Below, in pieces: positions 47,022-58,213 of a stretch of 64,000 bases of DNA (the stretch's first letter is position 1; each line of letters opens with the position of its first letter). Both the position numbers and the translations under genes were made by a program. The notes under the pieces were generated by a model, which worked only from the letters and a program-made list of their open reading frames with translations, made no database searches and was not told the origin of the DNA. Location: the NCBI GenBank assembly GCA_027559495.1, contig JAMXSV010000004.1:2717001-2781000 (forward strand), written 5' to 3'. Origin of the DNA: Aurifilum marmelostoma (lineage: Eukaryota > Ascomycota > Sordariomycetes > Diaporthales > Cryphonectriaceae).

Positions 47022-49757
47022 GGTGGACTACTGTGATGACGGGACGTTGAGTAAGTCTCTGTTTCGCATGAGACAGGAAGCTTTGGCGGAAGAGACATTT
47101 CAGGGGACTGTTGGCTTACTGGGGGTTGAGACAGTAACTTTGGGTGACGGCTCTCTGTCTTTGCTTCTGCAAGAGTAGAATAATTATGTTGTTTGGGACG
47201 TCAAGAAGATCAGCGTCTTCCAGATTCCGGGTCCGGACTTGAAGGATAAATACAAAGACTTTGGTTCGCGGAGTGTCCACTCTGTTATAAAAAGGTAAGG
47301 GTGATTCTGCACTTCGAGATTGCTTTTAATTTAAACGGCAATTCGGGAAGGTTTATATAGTTTTCCTCCCCCTTCCTCCTTTTTTTTTCCCTCTCCAATA
47401 CCCGAACCACCTGCCCAGCGTTCCGTCCCTGTGGAGGGGGGTCTTGTGTGCCGCATGCAGTTGGGCTCGCTGCTATTCTAATTGATTCATAATCCGGGCA
47501 CGATTTCTGAAAAAGCAACTCATGCAGTCTGGATACTCCACCAACCTTGATGTCTCGATTTCCTGGTTCTGCTTACTGGGAGGGCGCAGTTTGTTTCTTG
47601 GAAAGGGGGCGCATGCATCGCACATGATGAAGAGAAGCGGAAGGTCGCATGCCGCTAAGGATGCAGAGTGCCATACAAAAAAGAAAGGGACAAGAAATTT
47701 AAAAAAGAAAAAAAAATCCAACAATGGTGGTGGGAGGGTTTCTGGGAATGTGGTGTAGAAGCGAAGAAGCCTCGAGGGCAAACTCTATTCGCAGTCTGGG
47801 AAGGACATTCGGCTGAAAAGCTAGAGCAGGTGTAGTAGATTGAGGTTAATAACCTTGTTCCTCCTTCCCAAAACATATCACGAGCGTGGGGGCTTTTCGA
47901 CACATACGGCGAATTGGTCAACTCTCAGTCCTGAAATGTGACATGTCCTCCTCCTGCCTTGGTTTTGTTTTCTTTCGAGTTCTTGTTTTGGTGTCCCAAG
48001 CGAAGGACCGGTCAAGTCCACGGGTGTAGGGTGGCGGAAATAATCCAGGCGCGCGCGGGGCCTCTTCTTCCACATCCTCTGAAGCATATTACCAAGCCCG
48101 AGACCGAGGCCTGCAGCGGAGGAATGATATGTTTAAGAAACGGGATTAATGCCCTGCAGGGTCTTGAATAGTTAGTCATCAGACTGCTCGGCCCAAGTAA
48201 GTTCAGCAGGCAACGCAGGGCGCGCGGGAACCTGCAGCACCCTCCTTATTCATCCCAGGGAACTCTCGGCATGCATGACGGACGGCGGGCGGACGGTGTC
48301 GAGCGCGGGGGCCCACCTGCAAGTGGTGCCAAGTCACATTCCCCGAGGGTCCTGACTGACGCGATACCTTCATCGACCCAAGAAAAAAGACGTCCGACGG
48401 ATCCGTTCGCAGAGCGACGATGCCACGAATCGGACTTGTCATATCGCTGAAAATTGTGAGACAAAAAAAAAAAATTACGAGGTGGTGTGGGGTGTAATAT
48501 TCTGCACCACTAATGTGTCATAATATTTACTTTTTGTTCTCTTGATTACTGCGGAAAAAGAAACATTCCCATCGGTCTGGTCCGGACCGCAGAGGCGTGT
48601 TGCCGACACCTTGGTATGAGGGTGCATGAGATGGCCATAGTAATTAGTCCTGATTCAGAGCACTGCACCTGGACTTCCTCTCGATGTGTGTATTCACTGC
48701 AACTCTGTGCTGTCTCTTTCTGGGCAGAACTCACAAGATGGAAAGGGTAAGCAATGCGGACAGTGGCTGCAAGAGACAGTCTAAGCGCGATTTGTGCCTA
48801 CCCACTTCTGGAAATCCTACAGTATCATCAGCTAAGGCATGTAGGTGCTTGCAATCACACACGCTGCTGGCCTGTTGCTCGTGGGAGGAAGAATAGATTC
48901 TGATGTGATGAGTGTGTCGGTGGCTTGCTGCTGCTTGCACACGGATGATAATTGTTCCTAATAATGATATATTGCCTGCACAAGCGATGGGACGTTACTA
49001 TCACAGTTTGGGTTCTCCACCGCGGCCCTGGAAAAGTACACTCTGCACTCTCTGCCTGGGCAGAACTCGGGAATAATTTACCGTCTCGTAAGTATGCTCA
49101 GCTCGCTTCCTTCAGCTCCTGTCCGCCGATGCTACCCTGCCCTTCATCAGGCCTGATGCACACGGGATGCCTGCACAATGACTGCATGCTGCACGATCTC
49201 AGTTGATCTAGATGTCAAGATATCGTACGATCAAGTGTGGAATCTAAGGCTATATAATTTTTGGAGAATAGCAGCAACATCGGAAGGCGCCTGGGCCCGG
49301 AGTACGTATGAGCTCCAGATGGGGTCAAGTGACTGTCGTCTGCAAGCTACAGCGTCTTTGATCGGAAGACGCACTCATGAACAAAGCCCGAGGACGTCCT
49401 TGTTCCGGCTGCAGAGATTCTTGTTCTTCGGGTCAGCGGCAGGACTCATATCAGCCCCGTACTGTGGCTTTTGGGGGGGGGGGGGGCAAATGAATTGTCT
49501 GATATTGAATATCTGTCATTACGTCTTAGAAATTCTGACCGGAGTCGAACTCCGGTCTGAGGTATGATGAAGTAATAACGAGATTTGAAGCCACATTGGC
49601 ATGCAAAGAGGAAAACCTACAAGATTACAAAGTGTGGAGCAGGATGGACAAAATGGGTTGAGTCAACCTCGATACCCCGAGATAGACCTTCATGAAAGTA
49701 AAAGATCAACTAAGCATCTGTAGAAGCAGTGCAAACATGTCACCTTGGCCAGAAGAC
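47022..49757. other. 2.7-kb spacer, no gene recognised
   Basis: Contains the promoter of the small secreted protein gene (with a TATAAA-like element near 47287) and the 3' flank of the SDR gene. Short frames lack codon bias. A perfect 8-bp hairpin with a tRNA T-arm look lies at 49536-49556 but no full tRNA can be folded around it. Confidence 0.6.
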
Positions 49758-50747
49758 TTAACTCTGAAAGCCAAGCTGCCCAAGCTGAGCCTTGACATCC
49801 TCATCCTCCGTCGCCAGCCTGCGGAACTCCTCATACGCGAAGCCGCCCTCCGGGTACGCACTCAGATCAAACCCCCAGCCCCTAAACTCCCTATCCACCG
49901 CCGCTCTGTTGCGCACATAGCCCTTGCCCTTGACAAAGGTCCAGTTCCAGTGCGACTGGCCCTGCACCTCCTCGCTCAGCCTCCAGAACTCTTCCGCGTG
50001 GGCCTCGGCGTCGTTGAGGTGGTACACGCTCTCGCCGTCCTCGCCGCGCTCGTCGACGTAGTAGAACCTCCCGTGCTTGTCGCCCTTGTACGTGGCGGCC
50101 GCCGTCTCGAGCCAGTATGCCGTGGCGTTCTTGCCCATGCCCAGCGAGTGCGAGAACGGCCAGGCCTGTGTGGTCGCCATGTTGCCCGTGAACAGGAACG
50201 TCTTGGACACGCTGCCGTCGTCGGGCAGGGTCTTCCACCGCCTGACGGCCTCGACGGCCGCCGTGTAGGGCGAGACTACGTTCACGGCGAGGCTCTCGGT
50301 GAGGCGGGTCGTCGAGACCTGTAGGGGGTGAGTCGAGTCGACGAGCTGGACGTCAAAGGCTGCTATCGTGTCAGCAATTGCGAGAGCTCTGTAAAAGGAG
50401 GCATGTTCGATATTGGCCATAAACGACGTCTTGGCGGTTGGTCTATGAACGGCATGAACGGCCAGGAATGACGAGGGATCAAACTCTAGAGCGTGGAGCT
50501 ACCCACCATTATAGACAACGACGTGCGGCGGTCCTAATTCCTCGGTGACCTTTTCAAACAAGGGCTGAATCTGATTCGGGTCCTTCAGATCCACTGCCAC
50601 GACGAGGTCGGCGGTCTTCTTCAACTCCTCAGAGGGATGACGGGAGACCGCAACAACTTTGTATCCCTCACTCGAGAACTTCTTGACGGTGGAGAGACCA
50701 ATCTTGGGCCCGGCGCCAAAGATAAGCATGACCTTGGGAGTAGACAT
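49758..50747 (-). CDS. SDR-family (Rossmann) protein lacking the usual YxxxK pair
   Basis: 281 residues, exons 50747-50507 and 50362-49758, with a GTGGGT donor and GATAG acceptor inside VVYN/AAFDVQL. The N-terminus is a Rossmann NAD(P)-binding start: MLIFGAGPKIGLSTVKKF in place of TGxxxGIG, then an Arg/His pair after the second strand (AVSRHP) suggesting NADPH preference, and VVYNA for NNAG. SLAVNVVSPYTAAVEAVRRW is the family's helix 4-5 region. Where the catalytic Tyr-X3-Lys should stand it reads WPFSHSLGMGKNATAYWL: the Lys is kept but there is no Tyr four residues earlier. FYYVDERGEDGESVYHLNDA and AHAEEFWRL follow, as in a fungal subfamily of unknown function. It may be a reductase with a changed mechanism or a non-catalytic NADP-binding protein. 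Confidence 0.85.
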
Positions 50748-51585
50748 GATTGAGTTGAGAAAGTGATGTGGACAATGATATTGGTTTGAGTACTTGGGTA
50801 GATGCGGAGAGTGATTGTGAGTCGAGTCTTGCTGAACATTTTCATCTGGAAGCTGCCAGACTCAGCGGTGGCCAGACGGACCTTTATGTCTCTTGATTGA
50901 CAGCGGTCTTCATCTCGATCTTCTCCTGAGTTGATAATCCCAGCTATCCTCAAATGCTTGGTCATCCCGGCGATTGCTCGGTTTTTATCCCGGTTGGCCC
51001 AGTCAATAGTCAAGTCCGATGCCAAACTGACTTTCCACTATGCCACTGGGGTAGGCCCATGTTACAAGTAGAAGTTTGCCATACGACATCTCCTCATGAG
51101 CACACTTAACGTAGGGGGTGGAGAGCGAGGGCTTAGTCACCAGATCGCTGCAAATGCAGCGGGTGCGGCCGCACACCGCGTCGGCGGCATCGTATTCCGA
51201 ACCGGGGAACGGTTGCCGGGTACCGCAAGAGCTCGCGCACGGAGCTATCATCCATCCGTGCCCGTTTGTCGTTACTGCTTCTCGAGATGTGAGGTCAGGA
51301 ATCATCCCAGAGTTGAGGCACCAACACCCGACCACCCTCTTCTAATGTTCCGCCTACTATGATCTCCTAGGCCTCGCGTTCTCGAAACGCACTGTAGAGC
51401 CAAGTGAAGTCGACCGTTGACTCTTTTTCGCTGGAGTAGGTTGACCCTTTTTGCAACACGCATGTCGAGGGGCCGACAACTTTGGCTCCAATATGTGTCG
51501 GCAGAAAGTTTTGACGACCGTGAAGATGTGTTGGTCATAGCAAATGTCGTTGGATCCGGTGGTTTCATCTGCCCTGCAGGCAGCT
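50748..51585. other. Spacer, 0.84 kb, no gene seen
   Basis: Upstream of the SDR gene and downstream of RRP40. Short frames on both strands show no coding bias or motif. Confidence 0.6.
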
Positions 51586-52399
51586 TCAGCTCATCTCCCT
51601 GACCAGCTTCTTGACCAACTTCTTCTGGGCATCCACCTCGAGTCTCCCCTCATCCGTTTCATTCAGGGCCCGACCGACCACCAAGGTCGACCTCGTAGCA
51701 TCACTGCTCACCCACACCTTGCCATTTCGTCCCACAGCAACCTCAAACTGCAGCCCCAGCTTGCCCAGCTCTTCAAGCACCACGACGCCCCCCCTCCGTG
51801 CTGCTTTTCGGCATGAGCAGCCTGCGCGAAAAGCCTAGCGACACCGAGAACAGCATACCGCCGTTGAGGGGACCCAGGCCGTCGGATTTGCCGGTGGCAG
51901 GGTTGACACACTCCAGCTCGGCGTCCATGTGCTTGTTTGCCATTGACACGCGTGCATAGACCAGCTGGCCGTTTGCGAGCTGCGGGCGCGTCTTCTTGGT
52001 GGCCATCTCGAATGCGAGGACGGGTAACAGAGCATTGGAGGTGTGAGAGGTGAGCTGGACATAGTAGAAGTCGGCGGCGCCGTGGTGGACCTGACCTATG
52101 ACCAGGTCACCTTGCGAAGGGACGTACTGTACCATGGCATTAACAATCGTTGGCGGGCGATGATGCGTGCAGCAACAGTAAAATGAAAAAACACATACCC
52201 GCCCTCCATTGTACTCAACCCATATAGAATTCTTCCTCCTGTCTGTGACGAGCTGTCCTGCCACGGTGGGCAGGATGGTGCTTGGGAGGATGTGTCGCAG
52301 GCCAGGGCCTAGTTGCAAAGCCTTTTTCGGGTGAGAGGGGATATTCGAGGGGTCTATCGCGTCTCCTGGGAGGACTAGAGGTCCTGTCGCCGAAGCCAT
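51586..52399 (-). CDS. RRP40: Exosome subunit Rrp40 (one-base frameshift)
   Basis: Cap subunit (S1/KH) of the RNA exosome, acting in 3'-5' processing and decay of rRNA, snoRNA and mRNA in nucleus and cytoplasm. Exons 52399-52199 and 52126-51586; intron GTATGT...GTACAG between NGGR and YVPSQGD. After a short N-terminal domain (PLVLPGDAIDPS, LGPGLRHIL), the S1 domain reads YVPSQGDLVIGQVHHGAADFYYVQLTSH, and the KH part begins GKSDGLGPLNGGMLFSVSLGF. At the C7 run 51788-51794 (G7 in the gene) the frame breaks and a stop follows eight codons later. With one G fewer it continues VVVLEELGKLGLQFEVAVG to a stop at 51586, giving 246 residues, the normal Rrp40 size and ending. Assembly error is the likeliest cause, since the gene is essential in yeast. 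Confidence 0.9.
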
Positions 52400-52894
52400 G
52401 TTTGGGCAGTCGCCTCAAAAGGTGGTGGGAGAGTCGTAAAAGGTACCTAGAGGAGGAAGGATAATGCCTAGTATGCTATTGGCGATGATGACCTTTGGGA
52501 CGACTCTCCAAAAAAAAAAAAAAAAACCCCCCAATAGCAAACAGCGTAAGCTTATCGTTATCGGTAACTGCTACCACCGTATGTACAGTACCGCTGTTCC
52601 AAGTACTCAGTGGTACATATGTACTAGGTATAGTGGGGGAGAGTTGCGCTGGCCGACAGTGTTGCAGGGGTGGCCCGGTCTTGCAAGAATCCGCTGTGGA
52701 AATTTTGAGTTGGGCTTGTCCAAAAATTTCGACAAGCCTTTGCAGATTCAAGAGACCAAAAAGAGCAACCCAAAAACCCCCCCCATCAGCAGCACCAACA
52801 ACCTCGAACTTTCCACCCTCCAATTCGCTATTTCTCTTCCTCTCAACACACCCTTTATCGTTCAGATTAGAACCTCCCTCGAGATATATTCCAG
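52400..52894. promoter_or_regulatory. Shared divergent promoter, RRP40 / SSZ1
   Basis: 495 bp between the two start codons. It includes an A-run near 52510-52526, a C8 run at about 52780, and a pyrimidine-rich leader with ACACACC directly before SSZ1. Both genes serve ribosome and RNA homeostasis, so a common control region is plausible. Confidence 0.6.
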
Positions 52895-54814
52895 ATGAGT
52901 GAGAACAGTGCGGCAGAGGCCCAGGCTGGCCCAGGCGAGCGTGTTGCGATCGGTATCACCTTTGGCAACTCCAACAGCTCCATCGCATACACAATCGACG
53001 ACAAGGCCGAGGTTATAGCCAACGAGGATGGCGGTAGGTGCAGCCGAGACCCGTCAGGAAGCTTGGGACAGCTCTAACAGCGGCTACACAGACCGGCAAA
53101 TACCCACGATATTGTCTTACGTCGACGGCGATGAGTATTACGGCGGCCAGGCCAAGGCCTTCCTCGTCCGCAACCCCAAGAACACAGTCGCATACTTCAA
53201 GGACTTTCTAGGAAACGAGTACGTACTCGACTCAGACATACACAAATACTTTGTGTCAAGGACACAATGGTGATTGCGACGCTGACATCCTCTCCCTCCC
53301 CCCCCCTTTCTCACACACACAGCTTCAAGTCCATCGACCCAACTCACAACCACGCTTCCGCCCACCCTCAAGAAACCGGGTCGACCATCTCCTTCTCCGT
53401 CAAGGATAAGGACGGTGAGGACGCCGCCCCCTCGGAGCTGTCTGTCTCTGAGGTGTCCACTCGCTACCTCCGCCGCCTCGTGCAGTCTGCCTCCGACTAT
53501 CTCGGCAAAAAGGTGACCTCGGCCGTCATCACCGTGCCCACCAACTTCAACGACGCACAAAAGGCGGCCCTCGTCAAGGCCGCCAAGGATGCCGACCTCG
53601 AGGTCCTCCAGCTCATCGCCGACCCCGTCTCTGCCGTGCTGGCCTATGATGCCCGCCCGGAGTCCGTCGCCGAGGCTGGCGTCAAGGACAAGATCGTGGT
53701 GGTCGCCGACCTGGGCGGTACCCGCAGCGACGTGGCCGTTATCGCCAGCCGCGGCGGCATGTACACGGTCCTGGCCACGGCGCACGACTACGAGTTTGCA
53801 GGCTACGCCCTCGACAAGGTCTTGATGGAGCACTTTGCCAAGGAGTTCATCAAGAAGCATAAGACCGACCCGCGTGAGAACGCCCGGTCCCTGGCTAAGC
53901 TTAAGTTCGAGGCCGAGGCCACCAAGAAGGCCCTGTCGCTGGGCACCAACGCCAGCTTCAGCGTCGAGTCCCTCGCCGACGGCATCGACTTTGCCTCCAC
54001 CATCAACCGCCTCCGCTACGAGATGATCGCCCGCCCCGTCTTTGAGGGCATCAACAGGCTCGTCGAGGGCGCCGTCAAGAAGGCCGGCCTGGACGTGCTC
54101 GACGTCGACGAGGTCATCATGTCCGGAGGCACCTCGCACACGCCCCGCATCGCCGCCAACATGGGCTACATCTTCCCCGAGTCCACCGCCGTCCTCGCGC
54201 CCAGCACCACCGCCTCCGCCATCAACCCCTCGGAGCTGGCCGCCCGCGGCGCCGCCCTGCAGGCCAGCCTGATCCAGGAGTTTGAGGCCGAGGACATCGA
54301 GCAGAGCATACACCCTGCCGTGACCACCGTCAAGCACACCACCAACGCTATCGGCGTCCTGACCCTGGGCCAGGACGGCAGTGAGGAGGTCTTCACCCCC
54401 ATCATCGCCCCCGAGACCGCCGTCCCCGCCAGGCGCACCGTGCACGTCGATGCCCCCAGGGACGGCGGCGATGTGCTGATCAAGATCGTTGAGGGCAACA
54501 CGCACATCAAGGTGACCCAGCCGGAGCCCAAGGCCCCCAAGGAGAACGGCGACGAGGACAAGGCCAAGAAGGACGCCGACGCTGAGGATGACGATGATGA
54601 TGACAGCGACTTTGACAGCGAGGACGAGGAGGAGCAGGAGAAGCGCGAGAAGGTGTGGAAGACCGGGTCCACCTTGGCCGAGGCTGCCGTCCGCGGCGTC
54701 AAGAAGGGCGCCAAGGTCGAGGTCACGATAAATGTCCTCGCCGACTTGGGCGTCACCGTCGCCCTGAGGGAAGTCGGTGCCAAGGGCGGCGTGAGGGGAA
54801 CGATTCCCGCGTAA
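52895..54814 (+). CDS. SSZ1: Ssz1-type Hsp70 of the ribosome-associated complex
   Basis: 585 residues in three exons: 52895-53033, 53092-53218 and 53323-54814. Non-canonical Hsp70 that pairs with the J-protein zuotin on the ribosome to stimulate Ssb-type chaperones on nascent chains; cytosolic. The N-terminal motif is AIGITFGNSNSSIAYTID, a changed version of the DnaK phosphate-1 loop typical of Ssz1, followed by IPTILSYVDGDEYYGGQAK. Next come VITVPTNFNDAQKAALVKAA, VVVADLGGTRSDVAVIASRG, and VIMSGGTSHTPRIAANM in place of the canonical GGSTRIP. The substrate-binding part is short and lacks the helical lid. An acidic run (about residues 505-530: AEDDDDDDSDFDSEDEEEQ) sits inside this part. The C-terminus ends VALREVGAKGGVRGTIPA. 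The family is certain and the length fits filamentous fungi. Confidence 0.94.
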
Positions 54815-55854
54815 GGAGGAAAGAATTACAGGAGCCGTCTGTGCTTTTAGGGGGCTCAATACATATTCTGTTTTGTGTCTCAAAATGGCAATCAATGTCA
54901 CGACGAACCGGGCGCCCATATATTGATTCCCCCCCCCCCCAGCTTAAACCGGACTTTGTCGACTACGAGCCGCCATAGACGAAGGAGGGGAAAAAGAAAG
55001 ACATAGAAACAGGAAACAATGCGCATATGGAAAAGGTGGTGCTTGAGAGAGGAGGGTTATCCACACCAGAGGAGAGTGGTTGTTGGGACCCTCCTGACAT
55101 TGGGTGTAGAGCTTGATAGACGACCCGACCCACCCAGCTTGGACAGATCGCATAGAGAAAATGAAGAAAATGAGGTCAGATATGCATACACATACAAACT
55201 TGTGAACCTAATGTTATCTTTGTCTCCCGTCTGTAATCGTTTCTAGGGCTCCTCCTCCCCCAGTCCATCTGACCTAAGTCGCCGCGCCATGTCATGTCTT
55301 TTCATAAAAATCAGAACAGTGGTAGGTAGGCAAGCCCATTGAATTACTACACTTGCATGCAACGTGCAGGAAACGTCTATTATCTTCCTCAATCCCGCGA
55401 GGGTCGCAGCCGGGCAACTTTATTTACACAAGAACAAAGTACATCTCTCGAGAGTGTACAATGATGATGATGATGGTGGTGGTGGTGGTATCCGCTGCTG
55501 AAAGCAAAGAGAGCATGATGCATGTGGTGGTGGTATGCGCCTCCCAACTGAACCCAGAAAAGAAACAAAAAAATGCCATATGTTGTTGGCAAGCTTTGGC
55601 TGGCCGATCCTGTCCGCTCCCATTCCGTTATGCAAAGAACCATGACGCCTAGGGCTACGATGTTGTCGTCGCCGCTACCCTTAGCCCCTCCTGGGTGTGT
55701 GACCTGTGGAGGGCAATGTTGTCTCCTCTCCCGCACACAATTTTGGCCCGTGTCTTCCTCCATCGATATTAAGGTTTTCTGTATGCCTCTCTCCCTCCCG
55801 CCCCCCGCCCTCCAAACCAGAATAAGAAAAGAAATCAAGCGTCGACTAGCGTCG
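54815..55854. other. Convergent 3' region, 1.0 kb, no gene seen
   Basis: Between the stop codons of SSZ1 and the membrane zinc-finger gene. Contains a C10 run near 54930 and a GAT/GGT repeat at 55460-55490. Confidence 0.6.
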
Positions 55855-58213
55855 CTACGCCATCACGTCTGTCATCGTGACGTCCTCCTCGAGAGGCTCG
55901 GGCGGGTTCTGCACCGAGTGCTTGTTCTGCATGTGCCGTCTCCAGTTGTCCTTGCGGGGGAAGGACTTCCCGCCGCCCTGTTTGGAGTATGCACAGTTCG
56001 GTACCGTGCAGTGATACTTGCGCGTCTTGTTATGCTTGTCGTTGACGTGCCGGTCTAGATGTGTCTTGGTGCCAAAGCGCTTATCGCACTGTGCGCATTG
56101 GTGGGGCCGCTCGTGGTAACGCTTGTGATGGCTGCAAACTCGTGTCAATGGACGGTCGCTATACAAGAGGGCGGCAGGGTGCAGGATTGTATACATACTT
56201 CAGTTTGTGCACCTGGTCAAACTTGCTTCCGCAGATGTCGCAGGCAAAGGACGTTGGCTTGGGTGAGCCCTCGTGTTGAGATATCTGTGAGGCTTGTGAC
56301 GGTGGTCGCGAAGGGTCGCCAGGTGTGGCCCCTAGGTAATCTGGCTCACGTGTCAGCCTTGAATATATCGACAACATGCATACGATAGTATCGGAACTCA
56401 TGTTCTTACCTGTGCCGCCGTAGGAGCTGGCAGGGCGTTGTGATGAGGACGAGCGTGGTGAGGGTGACTCGGTGTAGGCAGACTCGGTGAGACCGGTCTC
56501 AGGGGAGATGTGGTTTAATGGTGACGAGCCATAGGTATACGGATCAAAGCCGGGTCCTGGCGATGAGGTGTCGGAGATGTTGGTGATGACCTGTCCTTCG
56601 TGCTGGGGGATGAAGTGGCCGGCGTTGGTGATATCCATCTCGGTAGGGTGTCGGACGACAGCGTGGAATTGTGGGCGTTCAGGTCCTTGGTTGGTATTGT
56701 CCGGTTGAGGCGGCGCGTAGATCTCCTGGTGTGGTTGATATGGTTGTGGTTGGTAGGGTTGTGGTTGTGATGGTGGTGAGGCCTCAGAGTGAACAGCATG
56801 TGCGGGCACAGGAGCGGGAGCGGGAGTGGGCGACGATTCGAAGTGGGATGGTGGTGAGTTTTCAAGTTGAGCCGGCGGCGGCGGGGAGTTTTCCAACTTC
56901 CAGAGCTCGGTATGTACCCAGGCAGCCTGCTCAGCAGCGGTCGAGGGTTTCATCATATCCATCGGGTTGACCGTGCCTGGAGCTGGGTGGGACGGGCTGG
57001 GCGGCGGCTCGAACCTTTTGGGGCTGGCTGAGCGGAGGCCTCCTTGTGGCGGAGTGAGTGAATCATTCTTCGCCTCTGATGACCGCCCCTCGCCTTCGTC
57101 GCTGCTTAAATCCTCGTCTTTCAAAAAAGGCGACGTCGGGCTGAGCGGCGCCCCTGGGGGATTAAACGAGCCATGCAGAGATCTCGACTGTTCTTGTGGT
57201 TGATGGCCTTGCTGCTGTTGTTGTTGTTCCTGCTGCTGCTGCTGCTGCTGCTGCTGGATGCTGACATGAGTGTGAGGCGCGGCAACACCAGCCAGAGCGG
57301 CCGCAGGCATGGCCATCAAATGGAGAAATTGAGTATTTCCGGTGGAAATCGGCAGAGGCGGCTCTTCTGGAGGCGACAGCGGGGCTCCTGAGTAGTATTC
57401 TGCTGCAGCTCCCCCCATGGGGATTTTCTCGTCCACCAGATACGGTGCTGAGGCGGCGGTCTGGGTTTGAGCCAGCTCGTCGAGGTCCACATCGGGTGAC
57501 CTGCTGCCCGTCTTGCGAGAGTCGCTCCCACTAGATCTCGTGCTGTCGCGATGGAAGACCCTGTCGTGGAATTTGCGAAAGGCGCCGCCGATGGAGGGCG
57601 AGTGGCCTCCGTGCTGGCTTCCCGTGGGTGATCGCGACAAGGTTCCCGGCTCCGTCGTGAGGGTGCCAAAAGTCGGGGCTCGGCCTATCTCCTCCTTCTC
57701 AGGGGGTGGGGTGAAAGGGGCCTGGGCGACAGCTGGTGAGTCGCTGCGGCTACCCGCAGGGAGAGACGCAGACGAGGCAGGCATGGCGATGCTCGGAGCG
57801 GGAGAGCATGTCCGCAGCGTCTTGCCGACCAGGGCCGGGCTGGGCGCTGCGCTGCGGTGGTAGGTGATGCCATCAGGGCCGTACTCCTTTCCGGCCTGCG
57901 AGTCGTGGTCCGATAAAGTGGCAGCTGCAGATGCCAGGCGGCTTTGGGACATGTGAGAGAGGCGGTTGGCGTGTGTCGAGAAGGTCTGCGAGGGCGGGCG
58001 CATGCCGGACATGCCCATCTCCGGGCGCAGGTCATCCTGCTCCTGATGCTTGCGCAGTCGTCGCTTGCGGCGGCATTTTAATATGAACGGCAGGCTGCAG
58101 AGGAGGATGAGGATGGCGGCCACGGCAGCACCAATGATGGCACCGGCGATGGTGCCAGTAGACGCGCCGCGGGCCATGAGGGCATGGTCACGAATGGCCA
58201 GGGATCGTGCCAT
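55855..58213 (-). CDS. Single-pass membrane protein with C-terminal C2H2 zinc fingers
   Basis: 740 residues, exons 58213-56410, 56340-56199 and 56131-55855, phases agreeing. A short N-terminus is followed at about residues 20-47 by one strongly hydrophobic helix (TIAGAIIGAAVAAILILLCS) and a basic stop-transfer cluster (KCRRKRRLRKH), so the long remainder should face the cytoplasm. It is Ser/Pro-rich and low-complexity, with a poly-Gln tract (about 317-336) and many SP/TP sites. The last 120 residues hold the fingers: CDICGSKFDQVHKLNHHKRYH, then HQCAQCDKRFGTKTHLDRHV, then a longer one (YHCTVPNCAYSKQGGGKSFP, NWRRHMQNKH). The tail is EPLEEDVTMTDVMA. Anchor plus DNA-binding fingers suggests a membrane-tethered transcription factor released by proteolysis; that is inference. 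The first intron is 69 bp with no in-frame stop, so retention would insert 23 residues just before the fingers. Confidence 0.88.
57206..57262. repeat. CAG/CTG repeat encoding poly-Gln
   Basis: Reads as about nine Gln, one Glu and six Gln in the cytoplasmic region of the membrane zinc-finger protein. Probably length-variable. Confidence 0.85.

Noticed and set aside
53138..54919. 593-codon minus-strand open frame
   Set aside because: Antisense shadow of SSZ1: Gly/Leu/Asp/Val-rich composition results from the strong third-position G/C bias of the Hsp70 gene.
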